From positions 1 through 20,463 of the forward strand of contig CAQBKK010000017.1 of NCBI GenBank assembly GCA_948760655.1: DNA of 20,463 nucleotides, in the 5' to 3' direction. Each line of letters begins with the position of its first letter. The first letter of the stretch is position 1. Below the pieces are notes generated by a model. It was not told the origin of the DNA, ran no database searches, and worked only from the letters and a program-made list of their open reading frames with translations. This stretch comes from an uncultured Bacilli bacterium. GTDB taxonomy: Bacteria > Bacillota_I > Bacilli_A > RF39 > UBA660. The position numbers and the translations under genes are program-made. This document shows, one piece after another, positions 8,020 through 14,154 of this stretch.

Positions 8020-8057
8020 TATGCCTCCTTATATTTTGGCATAACAAAAGTATGCCA
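8017..8057 (-). promoter_or_regulatory. Three-segment alternating hairpin at the ABC-F ribosome site
   Basis: Read on the transcript, segment A is TGGCATA (8057-8051), segment B is TATGCCA (8043-8037), and segment C is GGCATA (8025-8020), which contains the last GG of the AAGGAGG ribosome site and abuts the start codon. B can pair with A (7 bp, 7-nt loop), leaving the ribosome site free, or with C (6 bp, 12-nt loop), covering it. The layout resembles translational attenuators of ribosome-protection and erm genes. The pairing is seen directly; the regulation is inferred. Confidence 0.5.
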
Positions 8058-8062
8058 TATAT

Positions 8063-8083
8063 TTATTTTGTAAAATTTCTCAT
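8063..8083 (-). CDS. Six-codon leader peptide ORF (MRNFTK) upstream of the ABC-F gene
   Basis: ATG AGA AAT TTT ACA AAA TAA, with a strong GGAGGTG ribosome site (8095-8089) five bases ahead. The stop codon lies five bases before the first arm of the alternating hairpin that leads to the ABC-F start, so a ribosome on this ORF would cover or uncover that arm. Ribosome-targeting resistance genes often have such leader peptides. Caution: the ORF is only six codons, and it starts 27 bases past the divIVA terminator with no clear promoter in between. Confidence 0.5.
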   Translation of the reverse strand: MRNFTK

Positions 8084-8109
8084 GTTCCCACCTCCAAAAT
8101 TTCCTATCG

Positions 8110-8140
8110 AAAAAAAATAGCTAAATATCCTCAGCTATTT
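8110..8140 (-). terminator. Terminator embedded in the 3' end of divIVA
   Basis: AAATAGCT and AGCTATTT (8140-8133 and 8122-8115 on the minus strand) form an 8-bp perfect stem with a 10-nt loop, followed by five more Ts (8114-8110) for an eight-T run. The stem spans the last codons and stop of divIVA, so the coding end doubles as terminator. Confidence 0.8.
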
Positions 8141-8546
8141 CCTCAATGGCTTCTAACTCTGTTTCAACTGCTTGTCTAAACTTCCGTTTAAAATTAATGA
8201 CTTGTCTACGCAAACTTTCCGCTTCTTGTTCCATCTTTTCCGCTTTTAATAAGGCATCATTTACAATACGAGATGCATTTTTCTTGGCATCTTCTACAAT
8301 ACCTTTACTTTCTTCTCTAGCAAGTTTCTTCATTTGATTTGAGGTATCTTCAGCAAGCAACATAGTTTTATTTAAAGTAGCTTCAATATTATGATATTTT
8401 TCCATACTTTTTCTTAATCTTTCAATTTCTGCATCCTGTTCCTTTAATTTCGTAAGCATTCCTTCATATTCCTTCACAACAGAAGAAACAAATTGATTAA
8501 CTTCTATTTTATTATAACCATTAAAACTATTACTAAACTTTTTCAC
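8121..8546 (-). CDS. divIVA: DivIVA-family polar/septal scaffold protein
   Basis: 141 aa; B. subtilis DivIVA is 164 aa. The N-terminal lipid-binding domain is recognisable (K-K-F-S-N-S-F-N-G-Y-N-K-I-E-V-N-Q-F, the F-x-G-Y-x-x-x-E-V-x-x-F pattern) but begins at once, lacking the usual dozen residues before it. The rest is a long coiled coil with N-I-E-A-T-L-N-K-T-M-L-L-A-E and A-K-K-N-A-S-R-I-V-N-D-A-L, matching DivIVA closely. The protein binds curved membrane at poles and septa. ATG (8552) and GTG (8555) starts are in frame, but GAGGTG is flush against them and six bases before the GTG at 8546, which I prefer. It follows sepF in one transcript, as in the Bacillota division cluster, here without ylmG and ylmH. 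Confidence 0.93.
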   Translation of the reverse strand: MKKFSNSFNGYNKIEVNQFVSSVVKEYEGMLTKLKEQDAEIERLRKSMEKYHNIEATLNKTMLLAEDTSNQMKKLAREESKGIVEDAKKNASRIVNDALLKAEKMEQEAESLRRQVINFKRKFRQAVETELEAIEEIAEDI

Positions 8547-8585
8547 CCTCATCACCTCAAATCCGCATGCTAGAAAACAAAATCA

Positions 8586-8993
8586 TTACCATTCAATTTC
8601 AGATTCATCCTCTTGTTTTACTTTATCTGGTTCATTGGAAATCTTTCCTTGAATGTTAACATTTTTAGGAGTACACAAATAAATTCCAACACCAATATTC
8701 TCCATTTTTCCACCAATAGAATAACAACACCCACTTAAAAAATCAATGATACGTTTTGCTTGGGCAGAAGTAACTCTTTTCAAATTTACAACCACACTAT
8801 TTCGATTCTTCAAATGATCTGCAATTTGTTGACTTTCAGAATAAGCACGAGGCTCCATCAAAATCATTTTATTGCCAACTTTATCAGCTTCTTTTAAAGC
8901 TTCATCCTCACTAACAGAATAGTACTCATCCTCGGTACCCATTAAATTATCTTCCTCATCAGCAAACAATTTCTTTAATTTATTTAAAGCCAT
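8586..8993 (-). CDS. sepF: Cell division protein SepF
   Basis: 135 aa. SepF binds FtsZ and membrane and helps assemble the division septum. An acidic, Tyr/Ser/Glu-rich N-terminal linker (after a short amphipathic helix, A-L-N-K-L-K-K-L-F) precedes the globular SepF domain (about 42-112): V-V-V-N-L-K-R-V-T-S-A-Q-A-K-R-I-I-D-F-L-S-G-C-C-Y-S-I-G-G with a final strand ending L-C-T-P. The C-terminal tail is acidic. AGAGG lies six bases before the ATG at 8993. A sigma-A-type promoter is present upstream (9028-9056), and divIVA follows 39 bases downstream. Confidence 0.95.
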   Translation of the reverse strand: MALNKLKKLFADEEDNLMGTEDEYYSVSEDEALKEADKVGNKMILMEPRAYSESQQIADHLKNRNSVVVNLKRVTSAQAKRIIDFLSGCCYSIGGKMENIGVGIYLCTPKNVNIQGKISNEPDKVKQEDESEIEW

Positions 8994-9027
8994 AAATATC
9001 CTCTCTTCTGTCTATTATTACTATCTA

Positions 9028-9056
9028 ATCATAGCAAAGATTTTTCTATTTTTCAA
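9028..9056 (-). promoter_or_regulatory. Sigma-A promoter for sepF-divIVA
   Basis: TTGAAA (9056-9051), 17-base spacer, TATGAT (9033-9028) on the minus strand. It lies immediately downstream of the glyS terminator and about 35 bases before the sepF start codon. Confidence 0.7.
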
Positions 9057-9060
9057 TTAC

Positions 9061-9101
9061 AATTTAAAAAAAGGAATAAATTGGCTCTTTACTATTCCTT
9101 T
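9061..9101 (-). terminator. Rho-independent terminator after glyS
   Basis: A 9-bp perfect inverted repeat (AAAGGAATA at 9070-9078, TATTCCTTT at 9093-9101) with a 14-nt loop is followed on the minus strand by five Ts and an AT-rich tail. About 93 bases separate it from the glyS stop. That interval (9102-9193) is very AT-rich and contains a second, weaker repeat ending in TTTTATCTTTTT near 9115-9150, perhaps a first-stage terminator. Confidence 0.75.
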
Positions 9102-9193
9102 CTATAGATAAATTTAAAAAGATAAAATATTTTAGTGATTTTTATTATCTATTTATATAAAAATTAAATCAATATAAACAGTTCAATAAAATC

Positions 9194-10573
9194 CTAAAAT
9201 TCAATTTTACAACGAATATATTCCTTTAACTCTTCAATGGTAATTTTTTCTTGTTCCATCGTATCACGATTTCTTAACGTTACCATATTATTCTCTAATG
9301 TTTCATCATCAACAGTTACACAAAATGGTGTTCCAACAGCATCACTTCTACGATACCTTTTTCCAATACTTCCAGCATCGTCATAACTACACATAAAATC
9401 TTTACATAAATCTGCAAACAACTCTTGAGCTTTTTCTGCATGTACTTTTTTTATTAAAGGTAAAATCGTTACCTTAATAGGAGCAAGATAAGGAACCAAT
9501 TTCAAAACTTCTCGTACTTCCCCATTTTCTAATTCTTCTTTTTGATAGGCATTAGTAAGAATGGCCAAGAATAAACGATCTACACCAACAGAAGGTTCAA
9601 TAACATAAGGCAAATACTTCTCATTAGTTAAAGAATCCAAATAACGTAAATCACATTTAGAATGCTCCATATGAACCCCTAAATCATAATCCGTTCGATC
9701 AGCAATTCCCCATAATTCTCCCCACCCCATAGGGAACAAAAATTCAATATCAGTAGTTGCTTTACTATAAAAAGATAACTCTTCTTTTGCATGATCACGG
9801 TACCTCAAATTTTCTTTAGATAAACCTAACTCTTTTAAAAAATCCAAGCAATAATTTTTCCAATATCCAAACCATTCTAAATCCGTATTCGGTTGGCAAA
9901 AGAATTCTAACTCCATTTGCTCAAACTCACGAGTTCTAAAAATAAAGTTACCTGGTGTAATCTCATTACGAAAACTTTTACCAATTTGTCCAATTCCAAA
10001 AGGAACTTTAGCACGCATACTTCTTTGAACATTCAAAAAATTTACAAATATTCCTTGCGCCGTTTCTCCTCGTAAATACACTTTACTTTTTGTATCTTCC
10101 GTAACTCCCTGATGCGTTTCAAATAACAAATTAAACTTACGAATAGATGTAAAATCACACGCCCCACATTTAGGACAAGGAATATGATTATCTCTTATAT
10201 AAGATTCTAACTTTTCATTCTCCCATCCATCTCCAGTTTCTAATCCATTAGTAAAATCTTCTATTAACTTATCTGCTCTAGCTCTAGCTTTACATTTCTT
10301 ACAATCAATAAGTGGATCTGCAAATGAGGCAACATGTCCACTCGCTACCCACACTTCTGGATTCATAAGAATAGCAGAATCAAGTCCATAATTATATACA
10401 TTTTCTTGAATAAACTTCTTCCACCAAGCATTCTTAATATTATTCTTTAACTCCCGTCCTAAAGTTCCATAATCCCAAGTATTGGATAACCCTCCATAAA
10501 TTTCACTTCCTTGAAATACAAATCCATATTGTTTGCAATAATTGACTAACTCTTCCATCGTTACTTTTTCCAT
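9194..10573 (-). CDS. glyS: Glycyl-tRNA synthetase, single-chain alpha2 type
   Basis: 459 aa, class II synthetase charging tRNA-Gly. It is the one-polypeptide form, not the alpha/beta GlyQ/GlyS pair of B. subtilis. N-terminal G-S-E-I-Y-G-G and W-D-Y-G; then S-G-H-V-A-S-F-A-D-P with a Cys pair (C-K-K-C) and later C-P-K-C-G, probably a zinc site. Motif 2 is G-K-S-F-R-N-E followed by F-R-T-R-E-F-E-Q-M-E-L-E-F-F. Motif 3 is E-P-S-V-G-V-D-R. The C-terminal anticodon-binding domain (about 355-459) holds P-I-K-V-T-I-L-P-L and G-S-I-G-K-R-Y-R-R-S-D-A-V-G-T-P-F. AGGAGG lies eight bases before the ATG. Expression is controlled by the T-box leader just upstream. It follows the yqzL-recO block, the place where glyQ-glyS sits in B. 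subtilis. Confidence 0.97.
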   Translation of the reverse strand: MEKVTMEELVNYCKQYGFVFQGSEIYGGLSNTWDYGTLGRELKNNIKNAWWKKFIQENVYNYGLDSAILMNPEVWVASGHVASFADPLIDCKKCKARARADKLIEDFTNGLETGDGWENEKLESYIRDNHIPCPKCGACDFTSIRKFNLLFETHQGVTEDTKSKVYLRGETAQGIFVNFLNVQRSMRAKVPFGIGQIGKSFRNEITPGNFIFRTREFEQMELEFFCQPNTDLEWFGYWKNYCLDFLKELGLSKENLRYRDHAKEELSFYSKATTDIEFLFPMGWGELWGIADRTDYDLGVHMEHSKCDLRYLDSLTNEKYLPYVIEPSVGVDRLFLAILTNAYQKEELENGEVREVLKLVPYLAPIKVTILPLIKKVHAEKAQELFADLCKDFMCSYDDAGSIGKRYRRSDAVGTPFCVTVDDETLENNMVTLRNRDTMEQEKITIEELKEYIRCKIEF

Positions 10574-10653
10574 TAAAAAATCCTCCTAAATCTAACGTTA
10601 ATTGCTTTCTTTATACAAAATTTTCTACTCTTTCTAATTAGCAGTATCTTTCA

Positions 10654-10782
10654 AAATAAAAAACGCTAAAGAATCATTTAGGGACGAGCATACTACCCGC
10701 GGTTCCACCCTACTTATTCTTTAGTCGAATCACTTTTTCTATATAACTCCGAGTTTCCAAGCTCATCAACGTTTGTATATAA
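10654..10782 (-). promoter_or_regulatory. Glycine T-box riboswitch (transcription attenuator) of glyS
   Basis: The T-box sequence AGGGTGGAACCGCGGG is present at 10711-10696 (minus strand), matching the AGGGTGGNACCGCG consensus. The antiterminator pairs TAGGG (10712-10708) with CCCTA (10683-10679). The competing terminator pairs CTAAAGAAT (10724-10716) with ATTCTTTAG (10674-10666) and runs into CGTTTTTTATTTT. Uncharged tRNA-Gly should favour the antiterminator and glyS expression. The upstream part is unusually short: the best promoter predicts transcription from about 10778, leaving only some 50 bases for Stem I and linker. A candidate glycine specifier GGA, followed by A, lies in the loop of a GAG/CUC hairpin near 10750-10763. 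The upstream boundary and specifier are uncertain. Confidence 0.9.
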
Positions 10783-10784
10783 AA

Positions 10785-10813
10785 ATTATATGCAAATTAA
10801 TAAAAAAATACAA
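10785..10813 (-). promoter_or_regulatory. Sigma-A promoter of the glyS T-box leader
   Basis: TTGTAT (10813-10808), 17-base spacer, perfect TATAAT (10790-10785). It lies between the terminator of the upstream 188-aa gene and the T-box, so it is the most likely glyS promoter. The surroundings are very AT-rich, which raises the chance of a false match. Confidence 0.55.
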
Positions 10814-10835
10814 GTCTTAATCGAATATATCCTCT

Positions 10836-10873
10836 ATAAAAAGACGATTCTATCAACAATTAATTCATCTTTT
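10836..10873 (-). terminator. Rho-independent terminator after the 188-aa gene
   Basis: On the transcript, AAAAGATGA (10873-10865) pairs with TCGTCTTTT (10847-10839), nine pairs including one G-U, with a 17-nt loop and a T run inside and after the 3' arm. It starts 16 bases beyond the stop codon at 10889. Confidence 0.65.
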
Positions 10874-10888
10874 ACTTATGATACTCGT

Positions 10889-11455
10889 TTAAAAAATTTT
10901 TAAATTTCTTTTTTTCTTTTTCAAAAACTCTTCTTCTTTATTAGACACAAGTTGCATCTCTTTTATAGAACGTTCTAAAACATCCAGCAAAATAAATTCT
11001 GCTAAATTTCCTTGTATTTGTACTGGAAAAAAAGCAGATTTTTCTATAGAATGCGCATAACTTCTATACGTAGTTTGAACAGACAAAAGAGTACGAGAGT
11101 CCCCATCTTCTCTATCTTTTAGAGCAAGATGAGCGTTAATAAAAGAAAAAGAATCAAACGATTTATGAAATAAATGAGATGAAAATGTAGCAGAAAAAAC
11201 TGCATTCAAATCGTCATCCATTCGTAATTCATTAATAAAAACGGCAATATGTAGAACGCTTCCTTTATAACTCTTTTCATCTTTTATCGAACGAAATTCT
11301 AACTGCCATCCATTCGCTAAAGAAAATAGAAGGTAATCAAAATCAGAAAGTCCTTTATTAAGAGCGATAGTTCTACATTTTTCTATCACCTGGAAATAAA
11401 AACCACTAATTTTTTTATAAAGAGCTTTTTGCTCTGGAAGGAAATGACTTTTCAT
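10889..11455 (-). CDS. Unrecognised 188-aa cytosolic protein between recO and glyS
   Basis: I do not recognise a family. The protein has no signal peptide or membrane helix. Residues 1-60 look helical (F-L-P-E-Q-K-A-L-Y-K-K-I-S-G-F-Y-F-Q-V-I-E-K), the middle (about 60-140) alternates strand-like and helical segments (L-E-F-R-S-I-K, V-L-H-I-A-V-F-I-N-E-L), and the end is a helix finishing in a poly-Lys patch (K-K-K-K-R-N-L-K). The basic tail could bind nucleic acid, but that is a guess. An ATG at 11470 has no ribosome site; GAGG lies nine bases before the ATG at 11455, which I chose. It is a single-gene transcript with a near-perfect promoter and a terminator, sitting between two otherwise conserved neighbours. 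Confidence 0.7.
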   Translation of the reverse strand: MKSHFLPEQKALYKKISGFYFQVIEKCRTIALNKGLSDFDYLLFSLANGWQLEFRSIKDEKSYKGSVLHIAVFINELRMDDDLNAVFSATFSSHLFHKSFDSFSFINAHLALKDREDGDSRTLLSVQTTYRSYAHSIEKSAFFPVQIQGNLAEFILLDVLERSIKEMQLVSNKEEEFLKKKKRNLKIF

Positions 11456-11489
11456 TTTGTAACGCCTCATTATCTAATTAAATAACATA

Positions 11490-11525
11490 TCTTATTTTTT
11501 AATAACTCTTTTAAAAAATATAAGA
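11490..11525 (-). repeat. AT-rich inverted repeat in the 5' untranslated region of the 188-aa gene
   Basis: The arms at 11525-11511 and 11502-11490 are complementary over 13 pairs with a two-base bulge and an 8-nt loop. It begins at about the predicted transcription start. No T run follows, so it is not an ordinary terminator; it might stabilise the 5' end or reflect AT-rich sequence. Confidence 0.4.
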
Positions 11526-11527
11526 CT

Positions 11528-11556
11528 AATATAGTTCTTTAATTATTAATTGTCAA
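11528..11556 (-). promoter_or_regulatory. Consensus sigma-A promoter for the 188-aa gene
   Basis: Perfect TTGACA (11556-11551), 17-base spacer, TATATT (11533-11528). This is the closest match to the vegetative consensus in the window, so the unknown gene is probably well expressed in growing cells. It starts 11 bases after the recO stop, and I see no terminator between recO and this promoter. Confidence 0.75.
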
Positions 11557-11566
11557 TAGTATTCCT

Positions 11567-12298
11567 TTACAAATCAAGCATCTTTAAAAGAAACTTCTTA
11601 CTATTTAAAAACAACCCCGTATATCGTTCATAATAACGATTTATAAAAAAATTAATTTCTTTTACAACCTCATCATGAATAGCAAGCTTAGTAATGGAAT
11701 CAACGGAAACATAATAATACATACGTAGCAATTTTACACACTTACTACTAACAACAATCTGATTGGTATAACATTTTTTACAAATATACCCCCCTTCATC
11801 GGCATCAATAGTGACAATATTCGTTTTATTCCCACATAAAATACAAGAATCCAAATTCAATCCTACACCTAAAAAAGGCAAATACTTAAGTTCTAAGATA
11901 TTCGTAATCACTAAAGGGTTCATTCCTTCTTCTATTTTTTTTACTCCTGCAATATATAAATCATACAAAACACTCGAATTACTTTGCTTATACACCTGAG
12001 TCGTCAATTCTGTCAAATAATTTAAATAACTAATGAATACAATATCATTCTTAATTTTCTTCAAATCATCTATGACATCCACATCTTTAAGGATAGATAG
12101 CTTATCTTCCTTATAATAAATATAAAAGGAACCATAAGTGAACTTTATAGTAAGAGCTCGAAGCCGACTTTTCATCGACACGACACCCTTACACATTATC
12201 CCTATGATTCCATATTCTTTTGTGAGTACCTGAATGATTTTAGAAGTCTCTCCATAAGGAGTCTCATGAACAATCATTCCCTCAATTTTTGTTATCAT
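11567..12298 (-). CDS. recO: DNA repair protein RecO
   Basis: 243 aa, normal for RecO, the mediator that with RecR loads RecA onto SSB-coated single strands. The N-terminal OB fold is recognisable (I-E-G-M-I-V-H-E-T-P-Y-G-E-T-S-K-I-I-Q-V-L-T near residues 5-26, then G-V-V-S-M-K-S-R-L-R-A-L). The C-terminal part carries the zinc-binding Cys pairs C-I-L-C-G and C-K-K-C with G-Y-I-C, as in most Gram-positive RecO proteins. GTG at 12307 is in frame, but the AGTG ribosome region lies six bases ahead of the ATG at 12298, which I prefer. The start overlaps the end of yqzL by 17 bases, so translation is probably coupled. The order era-yqzL-recO is as in B. subtilis. Confidence 0.93.
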   Translation of the reverse strand: MITKIEGMIVHETPYGETSKIIQVLTKEYGIIGIMCKGVVSMKSRLRALTIKFTYGSFYIYYKEDKLSILKDVDVIDDLKKIKNDIVFISYLNYLTELTTQVYKQSNSSVLYDLYIAGVKKIEEGMNPLVITNILELKYLPFLGVGLNLDSCILCGNKTNIVTIDADEGGYICKKCYTNQIVVSSKCVKLLRMYYYVSVDSITKLAIHDEVVKEINFFINRYYERYTGLFLNSKKFLLKMLDL

Positions 12299-12389
12299 TC
12301 TTTTCACTTCTCTTTTTTTCTGCGTAAACTAAATAGTCTTTTATATTTCCTGTTCTTTTAAACTTATTCCATGCTTCATTTTTATTCAT
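12282..12389 (-). CDS. yqzL: YqzL-family small protein
   Basis: 35 aa. The pattern W-N-K-F-K-R-T-G-N-I-K-D-Y-L-V-Y-A-E corresponds to the W-x-x-F-x-x-T-G-x-I-x-x-Y-L-x-Y-K-E core that characterises the small YqzL proteins, found between era and recO in Bacillota; function unknown. It ends in TGA inside recO (17-base overlap). The ribosome site is weak (AAGGG, rather distant) and lies in a possible hairpin arm: TATCCC at 12397-12402 is complementary to GGGATA at 12424-12429. Position, overlap and the motif together make it a real gene. Confidence 0.8.
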   Translation of the reverse strand: MNKNEAWNKFKRTGNIKDYLVYAEKKRSEKNDNKN

Positions 12390-12441
12390 AATTTTTTATC
12401 CCTTATCTTTCTAATTATATATTGGGATACTTTTCTAAATT

Positions 12442-13326
12442 TTATTCAAATTCATTAAAACCTAATTCATGCAATAATTTTTCTTTCTCTCTCCACTTCT
12501 TAATCGTCTTTACATAAAGCTCCAAATAAACCTTTTTGCCAAGCATCTCTTCAATATCTTTACGTGCCATAGTACCAACGGTTTTCAAGCGTTCCCCATT
12601 CTTACCAATGACAATTTTTTTTATAGAATCCCGATCAACAATAATATCAACATTAATATTTACAATATTTCCCTTATCTTCATAATGCGTAGTCACACAA
12701 GTCAAACTATGAGGTACCTCTTCAATAGTTACTTCTAAAAGCTTTTCTCTTACAAACTCACTAATCATAAAATAAGGACTATTACTAGTAATGGTTCCCT
12801 CATCAAAATAGCGAACATTATCTTTTAAATACTTCTTTAATACTCGAACCAAACAAACAAGATTATCACGAGTCAAACTAGAAACAGGAACTACTTCAGC
12901 AAAAGCATACAAATCCTTATAAGTTGCAATAGCTTTTAATATTTCTTCCTCTTTTAATTTATCAATCTTATTTAACACAAGTAACACGGGAACCTCTGTA
13001 TTTTTTAAAGAATCAACAATAAACTTATCTCCCTTTCCTAAAGGAGTAGTTGCATCCACAACAAACAAAATAGCATCCACTTCATGAATATGAGTAAAAG
13101 CCTGTTTATTTAAAATTTTTCCTAACTTACTCTGTGGTTTATGAATACCTGGCGTATCAACAAACACAATTTGCATATCCACTTCATTATAAACCCCTTG
13201 AATCACATTACGTGTTGTCTGAGCTTTATCAGATGTAATCGCCACTTTTGCATTGACAAGAGCATTAAGCATCGTACTTTTTCCTACATTGGGTCTTCCA
13301 ATAATACTAACAAATCCACTTTTCAT
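12442..13326 (-). CDS. era: Ribosome-assembly GTPase Era
   Basis: 294 aa, normal. Era binds the 3' end of 16S rRNA during 30S maturation. G domain: G-R-P-N-V-G-K-S-T (P-loop, near residue 10), switch I Q-T-T-R-N, G3 D-T-P-G-I-H-K-P, G4 N-K-I-D, G5 V-S-S. The C-terminal KH domain has I-V-I-G-K-N-G-E-R-L-K-T-V-G followed by A-R-K-D-I-E and the final L-E-L-Y-V-K-T-I-K-K-W-R. The longest frame begins with a GTG at 13332; AGGTG lies five bases before the ATG at 13326, so I start there. It follows dgkA by 11 bases and precedes yqzL-recO. The intervening cdd gene of B. subtilis is absent. Confidence 0.97.
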   Translation of the reverse strand: MKSGFVSIIGRPNVGKSTMLNALVNAKVAITSDKAQTTRNVIQGVYNEVDMQIVFVDTPGIHKPQSKLGKILNKQAFTHIHEVDAILFVVDATTPLGKGDKFIVDSLKNTEVPVLLVLNKIDKLKEEEILKAIATYKDLYAFAEVVPVSSLTRDNLVCLVRVLKKYLKDNVRYFDEGTITSNSPYFMISEFVREKLLEVTIEEVPHSLTCVTTHYEDKGNIVNINVDIIVDRDSIKKIVIGKNGERLKTVGTMARKDIEEMLGKKVYLELYVKTIKKWREKEKLLHELGFNEFE

Positions 13327-13337
13327 AAACACACCTA

Positions 13338-13736
13338 CTAACTAAAAATTTCCATAAAATAAGGGCCAAAAACAAACATACAAATAATGAATGTAACTAA
13401 AGACATAATAAAACTTGCTGCACTTCCACAATCTTTTGCGATTTTAGCAAGCGGATGAATCTCTAAAGTAACCAAATCAATTGCAGCCTCAATAGCCGTA
13501 TTAATAAGCTCTATTCCTAAAATCATACCAAGAGCAATAAATAAAGCTGCCCACTCCCAAAACTTGATTTGAAAAATAAAACCTAAAGAAATGGTAAATA
13601 GCGAAACTACTCCATGAATCCATAAACTTTGCTCATAACGATAAGCATACCACAAACCAGCTATCGAATTACGAATACTAGCAAAAAAACGTTTAATTCC
13701 TCTTTTTTTAATTTTCTCTCTTGATACCTGCTGCAT
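13338..13736 (-). CDS. dgkA: Undecaprenol/diacylglycerol kinase, DgkA family
   Basis: 132 aa, inner-membrane kinase. In Gram-positives the family (UdpK) phosphorylates undecaprenol, feeding the lipid carrier of wall synthesis. The N-terminal amphipathic segment F-x-A-S-I-R-N-S-I-A-G-L is followed by Y-E-x-S-L-W-I-H, two membrane helices, the active-site motif E-L-I-N-T-A-I-E-A-A-I-D (about 76-87), A-K-D-C-G-S-A-A-S, and a third helix. GGAG precedes the ATG at 13736 by ten bases. The start lies 29 bases inside ybeY, and order ybeY-dgkA-era is as in B. subtilis. Confidence 0.95.
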   Translation of the reverse strand: MQQVSREKIKKRGIKRFFASIRNSIAGLWYAYRYEQSLWIHGVVSLFTISLGFIFQIKFWEWAALFIALGMILGIELINTAIEAAIDLVTLEIHPLAKIAKDCGSAASFIMSLVTFIICMFVFGPYFMEIFS

Positions 13737-14154
13737 CTAAAATCAACTCCTGCTTATGAAACATTTCTTCTTCTTCCCTTTTTTCCATATGGTCATACCC
13801 AAGTAAATGTAAAATTCCATGTACCACCAAAAAAGATAACTCCCTTTTTTTAGAATGTCCATATAGAAGTGCTTGTTCTTCCATTCTAGGAATACATACA
13901 TAAATTTCTCCTAAAAAACGATAATCTGGACAAACAAAATCCTTTGTTTCCTCAAAAGCAAACGAAATGACATCCGTTACTCGATCAATTCCACGACATT
14001 CCCTATTAATTTTCTTTATACGTTCTTCATTCACAAAAACGATAGTAAATACAGCATGCACTACATTCTCCATCTTAAGTGCCATATCGATGACTTCTAA
14101 AAGATAGGAAAAATCTTCTTGATAACCATACTCATTTTCAATTGATACATCCAC
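13708..14154 (-). CDS. ybeY: Endoribonuclease YbeY (16S rRNA maturation)
   Basis: 148 aa after start correction, a typical length. The metal-binding motif H-G-I-L-H-L-L-G-Y-D-H gives His112, His116 and His122, with L-G-E-I-Y-V-C-I-P and T-D-V-I-S-F-A-F before it, all family hallmarks. YbeY is a zinc-dependent RNase involved in rRNA processing and ribosome quality control. The open frame reaches back to 14220, but that part only shadows vanZ. AGGGTGG lies five bases before the GTG at 14154, and this GTG shares its G with the TAG stop of vanZ (TAGTG), a stop-start overlap that implies coupled translation. Confidence 0.95.
   Translation of the reverse strand: MDVSIENEYGYQEDFSYLLEVIDMALKMENVVHAVFTIVFVNEERIKKINRECRGIDRVTDVISFAFEETKDFVCPDYRFLGEIYVCIPRMEEQALLYGHSKKRELSFLVVHGILHLLGYDHMEKREEEEMFHKQELILDAAGIKREN

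Noticed and set aside
13141..13341. Plus-strand frame opposite the era P-loop region
   Set aside because: Composition rich in His, Asn and Thr is typical of the antisense of an AT-rich gene; era is certain on the other strand.
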